Assembly: GCF_016735115.1 (NCBI RefSeq)
Contig: NZ_JAERQJ010000009.1
Span: forward strand, 1-64,000
DNA length: 64,000 nucleotides
Origin: Aquimarina mytili
Lineage (GTDB): Bacteria > Bacteroidota > Bacteroidia > Flavobacteriales > Flavobacteriaceae
Direction: 5' to 3'
Shown here: piece by piece, positions 35,245-45,129 of the stretch
How the letters are laid out: every line of letters begins with the position of its first letter
Position numbering within the stretch: the stretch's first letter is position 1
Position numbers and translations under genes: made by a program
The notes under the pieces: generated by a model
What the model was told of the DNA's origin: nothing
What the model saw: the letters and a program-made list of their open reading frames with translations, nothing else
Database searches by the model: none

Positions 35245-37482
35245 TTACTGTATTGTAAAAGAAGTTACGATTCTATTTTTGGAAATTCTATCCAGGTTAA
35301 CTAAGTGAGTTTCTACATTTTCGCTTAGAGTACCAAACTTAGTAAACACTTTTATTTTTAATACTTTAGGGTATTTTGTATCCATCTTATATCCATCTGG
35401 TAAAACAACATCCAAATACCATCGCCCCGGTTCGATATCAGAAAGTATATATTCGTCTGATGTAAATCCTTCTTTAATTTCTTTGCGCATACGATTTCTA
35501 TTATCCTCTAGATTATGAGGAACCGAAAAATATTGCTTTTTAGAATTTACAAATCTAAAATTAAATTCCGTTTCTGGATGTGACCATTCTACTACAACTC
35601 TTACGGGATATGTCGGACAAATAAAATATTTTTGATCTATATTGTTAGTTTTCCAACTTTGGTTTCGCTTTTTCAGTAATCCTCTAAAATCATTAGTAAT
35701 CTGGTTGTTTAAACCATCAAAGGTTTGAATTTCCTTTATTTTATTATTAGTGATTTTTTTAAACATTTCTATAGACTCCTTATATTTTTTCTCGGCAGAA
35801 TATGTATTGGCTAAATCTAAATAGGCCTGAGATAATGCAGGAGAAATATTAATGATTCTTTTATAAACAAGTTCTGCCTGATCATACAAATTATGTTTTT
35901 CTAAATGAAAAGCTAATATTTTAAGAACCGAGATATCCTTGGAATATAATTCTGCTAGATTAGAAAGAACCCTCACTCCTTTATCTTTTTTGTTTTTACT
36001 AAAAAAATAGTCAGAACACTCCAGAAAGAAGCTCACATTATCTTCATTAGATGATAACAAATCAAGATATTTGGAATATCCTTGTTCTACATCAGGGCTT
36101 TTCTTGAGCATTGAAACAAAATTAGAATCACTCTCTTGAGACACCTGTAACGAAGAGGTATAGGGTTTGTATTCTATTTCAACAGTTTTATCTGGATTAT
36201 TTTCTTCAGCGGATGTAAAATTAGCAACCGCATTTTTTGTAGTAATAAGAATAACACCATTTCTACCTTGGGCACCAAATCTGTTTGTAGCTGCATACCC
36301 CTTTAAAACGGTAACATCAGCGATATCATTTGGATTAATAAAATCATAATTCGCTTGAGCATCAATTCTACTTCTGGGTACTGGTATTCCATTTACCACA
36401 AAAAGAGCAAAATTATTACCTAGAATCGAATTCATACCTCTTATTATAGTTAAGCTGGCATTATCTACGTTTCCTGTTGATACCCCAGAAAACTTACCCG
36501 CTATAGCTCTACCTAATGTATTCCTATCATCACCAATATCTTCTGAATCAATACTTTGAACAGCATATCCCAAGGCTTTTTTATTTACTAGTTGATTGCC
36601 ATTATTAATTAACTCCTCTTCCTCTCCTTTTCTTGTTTTGATTATTGCAGGACCTAATTCATTTATAAGTTCAGTTAATTGTACATTGATAATCTCTTTA
36701 TCTCCAACTTCAACAACAGCACTTTTCATGTCTAACGAGCTAAATACAAGAACATCTCCCGGTTCTGCTGCAATCTTATAATTACCATTTTCGTCGGTAA
36801 TAGTCCCTCTATTTTTATCATTCACAGTGATATTGACATTTGATAGCCCATCAGTTTTACCTACAACGATTCCACTAACATAGTTTTTGCTAGCATCCAG
36901 GTTCTTTTCTGTAACAAACTCCATCTTAGGCATGATAACTTCACCAGTAATGGCTTTTATGGAAGAAGGAATATCAAATTCTAGCAGATTAACAAAATAC
37001 CCACGGTTATAAAATGCAGTATTATGAAGAAATTTTTTATCAATATCGGCCTTACTACTTATTGTAATAATTCTTGGACTATAGAGACTTGCTTCGAAAT
37101 TCCCAAAGTTTCCTTTACCATCAGTAAAAAAAAGTAACATCTCTTCACTAATTTCTGTATTAACTAAACTGAAATCTGAAGCTCCATCATAAACCACATC
37201 CTTAAGTTTTTCTTTCAACTTTGTCCAATTGGATGATTTAACATCAAAGGTTTCTTCAGCAATTACTGCAGTATTGAAAATAGCAAGTTTAACTTGAAGA
37301 TTGGCATGAGTCTTAAAATATGCATCTAAGAACTCAAACTCTTTCTCTATTTTCTTATCTTTTTGCGAAAGTGAAGCATCCCAGTAAATAGCAACACTTT
37401 TAATATCCTTAATAGGTAAGTCTTTTGCAAAAGTGAAAGTAAAACAAAAAAATGCTAATAAAATGACTGTATGTTTTCCCAT
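35245..37482 (-). CDS. Multidomain exported protein: VWA-like, carboxypeptidase-regulatory, TonB plug, TPR, DUF2135-like
   Basis: The protein has 745 residues. In order: signal peptide (1-19); VWA-like domain (about 28-170; IYWDASLSQKD and LLFFTDGKGNFG are metal-site-like loops); carboxypeptidase-regulatory sandwich (about 200-275; VSGIVVGKTDGLSNVNITVN); TonB-receptor plug (about 310-415; GRAIAGKFSGVSTG, then GRNGVILITTKN); TPRs (about 500-590); and a C-terminal YfaP/DUF2135-like domain (about 620-735; VRVVVEWSHPETEFNF). The barrel normally fused to the plug is missing and the frame is uninterrupted, so this is a built architecture rather than a broken receptor. It is a likely periplasmic adaptor; the operon continues into the M24 peptidase. 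Confidence 0.8.
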   Translation of the reverse strand: MGKHTVILLAFFCFTFTFAKDLPIKDIKSVAIYWDASLSQKDKKIEKEFEFLDAYFKTHANLQVKLAIFNTAVIAEETFDVKSSNWTKLKEKLKDVVYDGASDFSLVNTEISEEMLLFFTDGKGNFGNFEASLYSPRIITISSKADIDKKFLHNTAFYNRGYFVNLLEFDIPSSIKAITGEVIMPKMEFVTEKNLDASKNYVSGIVVGKTDGLSNVNITVNDKNRGTITDENGNYKIAAEPGDVLVFSSLDMKSAVVEVGDKEIINVQLTELINELGPAIIKTRKGEEEELINNGNQLVNKKALGYAVQSIDSEDIGDDRNTLGRAIAGKFSGVSTGNVDNASLTIIRGMNSILGNNFALFVVNGIPVPRSRIDAQANYDFINPNDIADVTVLKGYAATNRFGAQGRNGVILITTKNAVANFTSAEENNPDKTVEIEYKPYTSSLQVSQESDSNFVSMLKKSPDVEQGYSKYLDLLSSNEDNVSFFLECSDYFFSKNKKDKGVRVLSNLAELYSKDISVLKILAFHLEKHNLYDQAELVYKRIINISPALSQAYLDLANTYSAEKKYKESIEMFKKITNNKIKEIQTFDGLNNQITNDFRGLLKKRNQSWKTNNIDQKYFICPTYPVRVVVEWSHPETEFNFRFVNSKKQYFSVPHNLEDNRNRMRKEIKEGFTSDEYILSDIEPGRWYLDVVLPDGYKMDTKYPKVLKIKVFTKFGTLSENVETHLVNLDRISKNRIVTSFTIQ

Positions 37483-37597
37483 AATAATAATGACTGTATG
37501 TTTCCAATTATGTTAAATGTACAAAAAATGAAAAAAAGACTTCTACTTTCTGCTATGAAATAAAAGAAGAAGAACAATCATTTACTTCCTAAAGTAA

Positions 37598-38713
37598 TCA
37601 CATATATTCTTTCTTAATAATGTCTAAAGTCATAGAACGCTGGATCTTTCCGTTATTGGTTTCAATAAATTGAGGAATGAAGAATATTTTTTTCGGAATT
37701 TCAAATTTATTCAATATGTTGAGATTATGTATTGCCTCTTTAAGAGATAAATAAGCGACTTTATCAAAATCACTTTCTATTATTAACACCAACTTATCTC
37801 CAAACGTATTATCAGGTAAACTACTTATAAAAAACCGATGATCTATCAGTAACTGTAATTTTGTTTCTATTTCTTCTGGATATAACTTTACTCCTCCACT
37901 ATTAATTACATTGTCATAACGGCCTTTCCATAAAAACTTTTTATATGTTTTAAGTTCTACAACATCATTGGTGATAATGGTTTCATTATTTAGTTGAGGA
38001 GCTTTTATTATTAGACAATTTCTTTCATCAGTACTTAATGTGATATTGGGTAACGCCCGAAAAAATCCAATGTCTTTTTTATCCTTTTTCTTTGGGTTTA
38101 TTCTTCTAGCAGCAATATGTGAGACGGTTTCTGTCATACCATATGTCTCAAACACTTTGGTTTTTAAACCTTGAACCAGCTCTTTAAGATGTTCTGAAAC
38201 CGTCCCCCCTCCAACGATTAACTTTTTAATAAGATGTAACCTATTCAAAGAATTGTCTAATTGTAAGGGAACCATAGCACAAAAGTCATATTGCTCGTAC
38301 ACAGTATCCAGAGGGTTTGTTTTTGGAGGGATTAAATCAATTTTCCAACCTAGAACCATGGCTCTAACAAGCATCATTTTACCAGCAATATAGCATGCCG
38401 GCAAACATAATAATGCTGTTGTATCTTCTTTGGCTTTAAAAAATTTCCCGGTCGCTTTAGCACTATTGACCATGTGCTGCTTAAATACTTTTATTTTTTT
38501 TGGTTTTCCTGTAGATCCAGAAGTTTGTACAATGATATAATCCTTTTCATTTAACCAATCCATTAAAAAATTACCAACTTCTTGTTCATAAACCTCGCCT
38601 TCTTTAATAAAATTATAAGCAATCCTCTTTAAATCTTCTCTATCGAGAGAATGTTTATTTATGGTAAAATTGTCATGTATTTCAGAAGTGTAAAATGTAC
38701 TCATAGTTTGCAT
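37598..38713 (-). CDS. menE: o-Succinylbenzoate-CoA ligase (ANL superfamily)
   Basis: The ATG at 38713 is chosen; a TTG at 38719 and a further ATG at 38704 are alternatives. The product has 371 residues. ANL motifs are IVQTSGSTGKPKKIKVFKQH (phosphate loop), FETYGMTETVSHIA and GRYDNVINSGGVKLYPEEIE (hinge). It is short compared with other ANL enzymes, which is normal for Bacteroidota MenE. It makes o-succinylbenzoyl-CoA in menaquinone synthesis. menC and menA lie upstream on the same strand, which makes the assignment firm. A CPBP protease gene sits between them. Confidence 0.88.
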   Translation of the reverse strand: MQTMSTFYTSEIHDNFTINKHSLDREDLKRIAYNFIKEGEVYEQEVGNFLMDWLNEKDYIIVQTSGSTGKPKKIKVFKQHMVNSAKATGKFFKAKEDTTALLCLPACYIAGKMMLVRAMVLGWKIDLIPPKTNPLDTVYEQYDFCAMVPLQLDNSLNRLHLIKKLIVGGGTVSEHLKELVQGLKTKVFETYGMTETVSHIAARRINPKKKDKKDIGFFRALPNITLSTDERNCLIIKAPQLNNETIITNDVVELKTYKKFLWKGRYDNVINSGGVKLYPEEIETKLQLLIDHRFFISSLPDNTFGDKLVLIIESDFDKVAYLSLKEAIHNLNILNKFEIPKKIFFIPQFIETNNGKIQRSMTLDIIKKEYM

Positions 38714-38796
38714 GTTCAAATTTCAATGTTCTGACATATCCATAGGTTACGTATGTGTAAAGAGTACATTATTCTTTTGTTATCTGTACCTTTAGT

Positions 38797-39696
38797 CTAA
38801 GAAGCCGGTATATGGCCAAAAAGCTTATCTTTCCATCCGGTCCATTTGTATTTTTTTGAAAGAATAAAAAGGAACAACGGAAAAATAATCAATATCGGTA
38901 TAAATATTTCGTAGCTACCCGTACCAGGATCAGAAACATCAATAAATATAGAATCTGTTTGAAGAGCTGTCCAATCTGCGGTTACCAAAAGTACGGTCAC
39001 TAAATTATTTGCAGCATGAAAGCCTAAAGAGAGTTCTAAACCTTCATCCATTAATGTCATTACTCCTAAAAACAACCCTGTTCCGATATAATATATCATA
39101 AGTATAGGTCCTATTTTTTCTACTTCAGGATTTGAAGCATGCATTACTCCAAAAAGTACAGAGGTCAAAATTAAAGGGAACCATTTATTCTTCACTGCTA
39201 ATCCTAATCCTTGCATTAAATACCCTCTAAACATGTATTCTTCAAAACTTGTCTGAATGGGTATCAAAACAATAGCTATAATCGCAAGAATTAAAAAAGG
39301 TACAGGTTTAAAATTAATTTGATAATCTCCTGGGCTTGTAAAATAAACAATCAGCGTAGAAATAATGATAAATGAAGCCATCAGGAAAAATGTAAAGAAA
39401 AACCGCCCCCAATCGATTTTATTTCTACTGGTTGTTAGTGATAAAATACTTTGTTTATGCACGTATTTCACCCAAAAAAACAACCCAGCCAATAAAAAGA
39501 CAAAAATTATCATGCTCTCTGCAAAAAATTGATTTTTACCTTTGCTTCGGATTTGTTGTTCTATAATTGCAGTTACATCTGCATTCATAAGTAATAATAC
39601 CAAGTAATTTAATCCCATTACTCCCATAAATAAAATTGGGATTGGCAAATATTTCCACATTCCTAATTTTCCTTGTCTTCCTTGTGCTATATACAT
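38797..39696 (-). CDS. CPBP-family intramembrane glutamic protease homologue
   Basis: The protein has 299 residues with about eight membrane helices. The conserved active-site motifs are EEYMFRGYLMQGL (EExxxR, about 150), FGVMHASNPE (FxxxH, about 187) and GFHAANNLV (HxxxN, about 228), so catalytic residues are intact. Members cleave proteins within the membrane (Rce1/CAAX and bacteriocin self-immunity types). It lies inside the menaquinone gene block between menC and menE, 16 bases after menC, so it is co-transcribed. Its substrate is not known. Confidence 0.85.
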   Translation of the reverse strand: MYIAQGRQGKLGMWKYLPIPILFMGVMGLNYLVLLLMNADVTAIIEQQIRSKGKNQFFAESMIIFVFLLAGLFFWVKYVHKQSILSLTTSRNKIDWGRFFFTFFLMASFIIISTLIVYFTSPGDYQINFKPVPFLILAIIAIVLIPIQTSFEEYMFRGYLMQGLGLAVKNKWFPLILTSVLFGVMHASNPEVEKIGPILMIYYIGTGLFLGVMTLMDEGLELSLGFHAANNLVTVLLVTADWTALQTDSIFIDVSDPGTGSYEIFIPILIIFPLFLFILSKKYKWTGWKDKLFGHIPAS

Positions 39697-39712
39697 ATGT
39701 ACTGCGGGGTAT

Positions 39713-40753
39713 TTAATTTAAGTATTTTACTTTCCATGGTTTATTAGGTCTATACATTAAAGTTCCATTTTCAACTTCTAATGGTGATTCCAAGTTGTTT
39801 GTATACAAACTTCCGGTCCCTAAACCCTGAGGCATTTTATTTTGTAATGTATAAGTATACTGTGCAATTGCATTTAGCCCAATGTTACTCTCTAATGCGC
39901 TTGTGATCCACCATCCAATTTGTAAGGATTCAGCAATATCTATCCATTCTTTAGTGCCTTTAAAACCACCTATTAAACTTGGTTTTAGTATAATATATTG
40001 TGGTTGTATAGTTTGTAGTAATCTTTTCTTTTCTGTTACATCAAAAACACCAATTAATTCTTCATCTAACGCAATGGGCAGAGGTGTTTTTTGACATAAT
40101 TCTGACATCTGTTCTAATTGGCCTTGTCTGATGGGTTGTTCTATACTATGCAATTCATATTCAGATAGTTTTTGCAACTTCGTCAAAGCCTCTACTGGCA
40201 TAAACGCTCCATTAGCATCGACTCTAAGTTCAATTATTCCTGAAGAGAATTGAGATCTTATATAAGTCAACAAATCTAATTCGGCTTCAAAATCTATAGC
40301 GCCGATTTTCATTTTTATACAATCAAATCCTTGGCTTAACTTATCCGCGATTTGCTCCTTCATGAATGCCTTATCACCCATCCAAATCAATCCATTAATA
40401 GGAATATTGGCTATACCTTCTGTAAATTGTGACGGAAATAACAGAAAAGGCGAATCACTTTCTAAAGATTTAAATGCCATCTCTACACCAAACTGTATAC
40501 TAGGAAACTCTATTAGCGCATCCCAAAGTTGTTCTTCTCCTAAGGTTATATTATTACATGTCCATTTCAGTTTCTCTTCGTAGTCAGGTCGATCATCGAT
40601 ACTTAATGTTCTTAAAATCCCACACTCTCCTATTCCTTTTTTATTTCCTGAAGAGATCACTATAAACCAAGTTTCTTTAGTTTTTATTACTCCTCGAGAG
40701 GTACCACTTGGTCTTTTAAATTCTAGGATATGTTTAAAGTATGTTGCTTTCAT
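39713..40753 (-). CDS. menC: o-Succinylbenzoate synthase
   Basis: The protein has 346 residues of the enolase superfamily. The catalytic and metal residues can be read: CIKMKIGA (general acid/base Lys, about 147), ELRVDANGAF (Asp), SIEQPI (Glu), IALDEEL (Asp) and ILKPSLIGGF (second Lys). It dehydrates the SHCHC intermediate to o-succinylbenzoate in menaquinone synthesis. The following gene in transcription order is the CPBP protease, then menE; the preceding one ends immediately at 40754. The assignment is supported by both motif and neighbours. Confidence 0.93.
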   Translation of the reverse strand: MKATYFKHILEFKRPSGTSRGVIKTKETWFIVISSGNKKGIGECGILRTLSIDDRPDYEEKLKWTCNNITLGEEQLWDALIEFPSIQFGVEMAFKSLESDSPFLLFPSQFTEGIANIPINGLIWMGDKAFMKEQIADKLSQGFDCIKMKIGAIDFEAELDLLTYIRSQFSSGIIELRVDANGAFMPVEALTKLQKLSEYELHSIEQPIRQGQLEQMSELCQKTPLPIALDEELIGVFDVTEKKRLLQTIQPQYIILKPSLIGGFKGTKEWIDIAESLQIGWWITSALESNIGLNAIAQYTYTLQNKMPQGLGTGSLYTNNLESPLEVENGTLMYRPNKPWKVKYLN

Positions 40754-41434
40754 TTATAATTCTATGCTCTCTCCAATACCTAAGAGCATTAGATCTTTAT
40801 TTTTTTCAAAGAATTTGCGTTTGGCCTCATTATGATCTATTTCGATATATCCAAAAGTATCATAATGCACCCCAAGTACTTTATCACATTCAACAAAATC
40901 ACTTGCAAGGATAGCATCTTCAATTCCCATTGTAAAATTGTCACCAATTGGCAAAATTGCTAAATCAAGTTTTACCTGAAGTGGAATCAATTTCATATCC
41001 ATTGTAAGTGCCGTATCACCAGCAATATATATTGTTTTGTGCTCTCCCTCTATAACAAATCCTCCAGGTTGACCCCCATAAGTACCATCTGCAAAACTAC
41101 TGGTGTGTATCGCATTTACATATTTTACTTTTCCGAAGTCAAACTCCCAATGACCTCCATGATTCATAGGATGAACTTCGATTCCCTTATTTTGATAATA
41201 CATTGCAATCTCATAATTAGAAACTATTGTTGCGTTATTAGCTTTGGCAATAGCCTCTGCATCTAAAACATGATCTTGATGTGCATGCGTAAGCAAAATA
41301 TAATCCGTTTCAATAGTATCTACTGTTATTTTATCTTTTGAAAGCGGGTTTCCTGAGATAAAAGGGTCTATTAAAACCTTTACCTCCTTTATTTGGAGTA
41401 ACAAGGAATTATGCCCGTAAAAAGTTATTTTCAT
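40754..41434 (-). CDS. UPF0173-type metal-dependent hydrolase (MBL fold)
   Basis: The protein has 226 residues. It has the intact zinc motif THAHQDHVLDAEAIA (about 49-63), a second His region MNHGGHWEFDFGKV, and the AGDTAL and HYDTFGY segments typical of UPF0173. It is cytoplasmic with no signal peptide. Its function is unknown. Its presence between menA and menC is a conserved-looking arrangement in flavobacteria, but a role in menaquinone synthesis is only suggested by position. The stop lies directly against the menC start. Confidence 0.88.
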   Translation of the reverse strand: MKITFYGHNSLLLQIKEVKVLIDPFISGNPLSKDKITVDTIETDYILLTHAHQDHVLDAEAIAKANNATIVSNYEIAMYYQNKGIEVHPMNHGGHWEFDFGKVKYVNAIHTSSFADGTYGGQPGGFVIEGEHKTIYIAGDTALTMDMKLIPLQVKLDLAILPIGDNFTMGIEDAILASDFVECDKVLGVHYDTFGYIEIDHNEAKRKFFEKNKDLMLLGIGESIEL

Positions 41435-41463
41435 GTGTGAAATACTTTAATTTGATCAGAAAA

Positions 41464-42423
41464 TTATAAAATCTGACTCAGACTAAACAAAATAGAAAGC
41501 AAAAATGTTGTTAAAGCGACCTTTTTAAGTTCTGGATCTAATAATTCTGTATTATCAGTTTTTACAACTTTTTTGATATGTATAATTAATGGAATAAAAG
41601 CTATTCCAAATAATAAGTCTTTTGGGTTTCGATATTCTAACAACATAAAGAATATCATAGACAACATTGCCATGACAATTAAAAAAATGTGATACTTTCT
41701 GGCGTTAATGATTCCCATTTTAACAACTAAAGTATTCTTATTTGATTTTTTGTCACTGTAATAATCTCGCATATTATTAAGATTAAGTACAGCGGCACTT
41801 AGTAATCCGATTGTGATTGCTGGTAAGAAAATGGGGGGATATATAAATTTAGTATACAGAAAAAAACACCCCACTACACTTACTATTCCAAAAAACACAA
41901 AAACAAAAATATCTCCCATACCTCTATACCCATAAGCCGATTTACCTACAGTATACTTTATAGCCGCCGCTATAGCCGCAAGGCCTAATGCTGAAAAGAT
42001 AATTGTATAATAAAAATATTCTTCACCAAAGGAAGTATATATTAATATCATTGCCAATGCAAAAGAAATCAATGCTGTAATCACAATACCTATTAGCATT
42101 TCCTTTTTAGAAATGGCTCCACTTTGTAATGCTCTTTCTGGACCTACTCTATCCTCATTATCGGTTCCTTTTACACCATCTCCATAATCATTAGCAAAAT
42201 TTGATAATATCTGAAGTCCTAAGGTAGTGGCAATGGCCAACCAAAATATTTTCGTCTTAAAAAAATATGGAGACCCGAAGCTAGCAATAGACAAATCTCC
42301 TGAAGTGATGAGTTCTTCAATATTTAGTCTATTACCAATAGACGAGCCAACTATTATTCCTGAAACTGATAATGGTAATGTACGCAAACGTGCAGCAGAT
42401 ATCCATGCACTAAGTTTATTCAT
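41464..42423 (-). CDS. menA: 1,4-Dihydroxy-2-naphthoate polyprenyltransferase
   Basis: The protein has 319 residues with about nine membrane helices of the UbiA superfamily. The two prenyl-diphosphate/Mg binding motifs are NFANDYGDGVKGTDNEDRVG (about 76-95) and NNMRDYYSDKKSNKNTL (about 215). It transfers a polyprenyl chain to DHNA in the membrane, the step that makes demethylmenaquinone. It is the first gene of the five-gene minus-strand block running to menE. The other steps, menD, menF and menB, are not in the window. Confidence 0.93.
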   Translation of the reverse strand: MNKLSAWISAARLRTLPLSVSGIIVGSSIGNRLNIEELITSGDLSIASFGSPYFFKTKIFWLAIATTLGLQILSNFANDYGDGVKGTDNEDRVGPERALQSGAISKKEMLIGIVITALISFALAMILIYTSFGEEYFYYTIIFSALGLAAIAAAIKYTVGKSAYGYRGMGDIFVFVFFGIVSVVGCFFLYTKFIYPPIFLPAITIGLLSAAVLNLNNMRDYYSDKKSNKNTLVVKMGIINARKYHIFLIVMAMLSMIFFMLLEYRNPKDLLFGIAFIPLIIHIKKVVKTDNTELLDPELKKVALTTFLLSILFSLSQIL

Positions 42424-42607
42424 GTTGCCCTATTTTAAATCCAAAGGAACAGCATTTTGATCTAAAAAAAAATAAAAAACGCTTCTTTCCTTTTGATCAT
42501 CTTTTTAAAAGTAAGGTACTACCTACATTTTTATGAATTTCGCAATTAATCAATCTTAATTTTTTAGGAGACTTTTTATAGATTAGCATTTTAAACCACT
42601 AAAAATT

Positions 42608-44314
42608 ATGAAGAGATTTACAACACCACTTATTTTTTTGCTTTTAGCTATAGCCATTTCATGTAAAAGCGAGCCAAAAAAAGAAGAAACTAAACAACCC
42701 CAAACCGATCAAGAGAACACTACTAAATCTAAAACCTCAGAAGGTCTTCCATTTATATGGGAAGGAGCCAATGTATATTTTCTTTTGACGGATCGATTTT
42801 ATAACGGAGACACGACTAATGATGAACTATTAAATCGAACCAAAGAAACCGGAAAATTAAGAGGATTTGAGGGAGGAGATTTTAGAGGAATTATCAAAAA
42901 AATTGAAGAGGGTTACTTTAAAGATCTTGGTATTAATGCACTATGGTTTAATCCTGTGGTTGAACAAATTCATGAAAGTGTTGATGAAGGCACAGGAAAC
43001 ACATATGCATTTCATGGATACTGGGCCAAAGATTGGACTAAGATTGATCCAAATTATGGTACTTATAAGGAACTAAAGGAGTTAATTGATGTTGCGCATA
43101 AAAATGGTATTCGTATACTTATGGATGTCGTATTAAATCACACAGGACCAGTAACAGAAAAGGATCCAGTTTGGCCAGATTCTTGGGTACGTACATCTCC
43201 TCAATGTACCTATAAAGACTATGCCACTGCAGTTACTTGTACATTGGTAAAGAATCTTCCAGATATTAAGACCGAAAGTAATGAAGATGTAGAATTACCC
43301 CAGGTTTTGATCAATAAATGGAAATCCGAAGGTAGATTAGAAATTGAATTGGCAGAATTGGATGTCTTTTTTACAAAAACAGGATTAAAAAGATCTCCAA
43401 AAAATTACATTATCAAGTGGTTAACTGATTACGTTAGAGAACTAGGAATTGATGGATATAGAGTGGATACTGTAAAGCATGTAGAAGAAGGTGCCTGGAA
43501 CGTACTTGCCGAGCAAGCCAAAATAGCATTTGCAGATTGGAAGTCGAAAAACCCAGATAAAATATTAGATGATAACGATTTTTATGTTTTAGGAGAGTTA
43601 TATGGCTATGGTATCGATGGAAAAAGATATTATGATTTTGGAGATCGCAAAGTAGATTATTTTGCAAATGGGTTTGACAATATGATCAACTTTCAGTTTA
43701 AATATGATGCATCAAAAAATGATTACGAAGCATTATTTAGCAAGTACAGCAAAATATTACATACCAATTTGGTTGGCAAAAGTGTTATGAACTATATCAG
43801 TTCTCATGATGACGGAGATCCTTTTGATAAAGATCGTACTAAACAATATGAATCTGCTACTAAGCTTTTGTTAACCCCTGGTATATCACAAATATACTAT
43901 GGAGATGAAACGGCAAGACCGCTTATAATTGAGGATACCCAGGGAGATGCAACTCTAAGATCTAATATGAACTGGGATGTTGTTGAAAATGATACGATCA
44001 AAACTTCTCTATTGCATTGGCAAAAACTAGGTACGTTTAGAAAACATCACCCATCCGTTGGAGCGGGTAAACATCAGCAAATTTCTAAGTCTCCTTATGT
44101 ATTTTCTAGAAGTTATAACAAAAATGGAATTTCGGATAAAGTCGTAATTGGCCTTGATTTACCACAGGGAGAAAAAACAATACAAATTAATTCTGTTTTC
44201 CCGGAAGGAGCGATTCTAGTTGATCATTATTCGGGTATCGAAACCAAAGTATCACAAAACACTGCAACCATTAACTCGAATCACCCAATAGCCTTATTAG
44301 AGTTAAAAAAGTAA
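42608..44314 (+). CDS. Alpha-amylase family (GH13) lipoprotein
   Basis: The protein has 568 residues with an SPII signal (AISCKSEP, Cys20). GH13 regions are intact: LMDVVLNHTGP (region I), GIDGYRVDTVKHVE (region II with the nucleophile Asp), YVLGELYG (region III acid/base Glu) and YISSHDDGD (region IV). A C-terminal beta domain follows from about residue 490. It is surface or periplasm anchored and probably attacks alpha-glucans such as starch or maltodextrin. A terminator at 44346 ends the gene; no sus-type transporter genes are adjacent. Confidence 0.92.
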   Translation: MKRFTTPLIFLLLAIAISCKSEPKKEETKQPQTDQENTTKSKTSEGLPFIWEGANVYFLLTDRFYNGDTTNDELLNRTKETGKLRGFEGGDFRGIIKKIEEGYFKDLGINALWFNPVVEQIHESVDEGTGNTYAFHGYWAKDWTKIDPNYGTYKELKELIDVAHKNGIRILMDVVLNHTGPVTEKDPVWPDSWVRTSPQCTYKDYATAVTCTLVKNLPDIKTESNEDVELPQVLINKWKSEGRLEIELAELDVFFTKTGLKRSPKNYIIKWLTDYVRELGIDGYRVDTVKHVEEGAWNVLAEQAKIAFADWKSKNPDKILDDNDFYVLGELYGYGIDGKRYYDFGDRKVDYFANGFDNMINFQFKYDASKNDYEALFSKYSKILHTNLVGKSVMNYISSHDDGDPFDKDRTKQYESATKLLLTPGISQIYYGDETARPLIIEDTQGDATLRSNMNWDVVENDTIKTSLLHWQKLGTFRKHHPSVGAGKHQQISKSPYVFSRSYNKNGISDKVVIGLDLPQGEKTIQINSVFPEGAILVDHYSGIETKVSQNTATINSNHPIALLELKK

Positions 44315-44345
44315 AAAAATAAGTTTTACATTACCCCCATGAAGA

Positions 44346-44375
44346 ACTTACCTCCTTAGGATTAAGGAGGTAAGT
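44346..44375 (+). terminator. Rho-independent terminator
   Basis: The perfect 13-bp stem ACTTACCTCCTTA at 44346-44358 and TAAGGAGGTAAGT at 44363-44375 has a 4-base loop. Outer CCCC/GGGG (about 44335, 44381) extends it. It ends the GH13 gene. Confidence 0.8.
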
Positions 44376-44639
44376 GTTGGGGAAAACAAAAAAAGTAAGG
44401 GAAAAATTGTAATTGGAATACTTTTCAAAGATAAAAAGGTTTGTAGTATATGTGGTTACGGTTTTACCTCAAACTTTAGCAGGATTAGTATCATTAATTC
44501 AAGTAATTACATTTAAATTATTGATTTACAGGTAATTAATTAAATCGATTCGTAATGTTAAATAATTGTAACTTAATATTTAATAAAATTATTCTGAAGA
44601 AATAATTGCAAATTGATATCGCATAATTCAAGAAAAATT
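44376..44639. other. Intergenic stretch with no recognised gene
   Basis: This is AT-rich DNA between the amylase terminator and the promoter of the next gene. No credible frame, repeat or RNA fold is seen. Confidence 0.5.
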
Positions 44640-44647
44640 TAAATTTG
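44640..44647 (+). promoter_or_regulatory. Promoter -7 box for the 121-residue gene
   Basis: TAAATTTG matches TAnnTTTG, 39 bases before the TTG start at 44687. A TTG at 44613-44615 is 24 bases upstream, a little too far for an ideal -33 box. Confidence 0.4.
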
Positions 44648-44686
44648 CAGTGATCAATATTTCATCATCCATTTAATAATACACTT

Positions 44687-45052
44687 TTGGAAAATAAAAA
44701 AGCAATCAAGTTAATTGAACAAATTCTAGAAGATCTAGATAAAACAGGCATTAATAAAAGCACTTTGATAGAAGATCTTAAGAAATTAAGAGAATATGCC
44801 TTAGAAGAACAAATTCCTTTGGTAGTAAAGGTACTAAGGTTTACCTATGAGCATATTGAAGAAAATGATTCTTTTCTTATTCCAATACCAGATGATGAAC
44901 CTGTAGATGAAGATTCAGAGTTACCAGAGAATACTGATGCTAAAGAGCCTATTGAGAGTCTTAAATATATGATTTCGTTAATGAAGAGTCTTACCAATAA
45001 GACGAATATTTCAGATTTACGAGAGTATAGAGATGCTTTAAATACTTATTAA
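44687..45052 (+). CDS. Small hypothetical protein, acidic
   Basis: The protein has 121 residues from a TTG start (MENKKAIKLIEQILEDLDKT); no ATG is in frame before the conserved helical part. It is predicted mostly alpha-helical with a strongly acidic middle (PIPDDEPVDEDSELPEN, about 65-81) and a C-terminal helix LREYRDALNTY. It has no signal peptide. I do not recognise the family. The promoter match upstream supports it being expressed. Confidence 0.6.
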   Translation: MENKKAIKLIEQILEDLDKTGINKSTLIEDLKKLREYALEEQIPLVVKVLRFTYEHIEENDSFLIPIPDDEPVDEDSELPENTDAKEPIESLKYMISLMKSLTNKTNISDLREYRDALNTY

Positions 45053-45129
45053 TTTTTTAAGGAAGCTCTCCAAAAAATATCAGATATTACCAAAAAGCAT
45101 TTATTCTATTGAGTAGATGTTTTTTTGTT

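Noticed and set aside
37598..38713. MenE seeming short (371 residues)
   Set aside because: Short MenE proteins are usual in Bacteroidota and both ends of the ANL fold are present.
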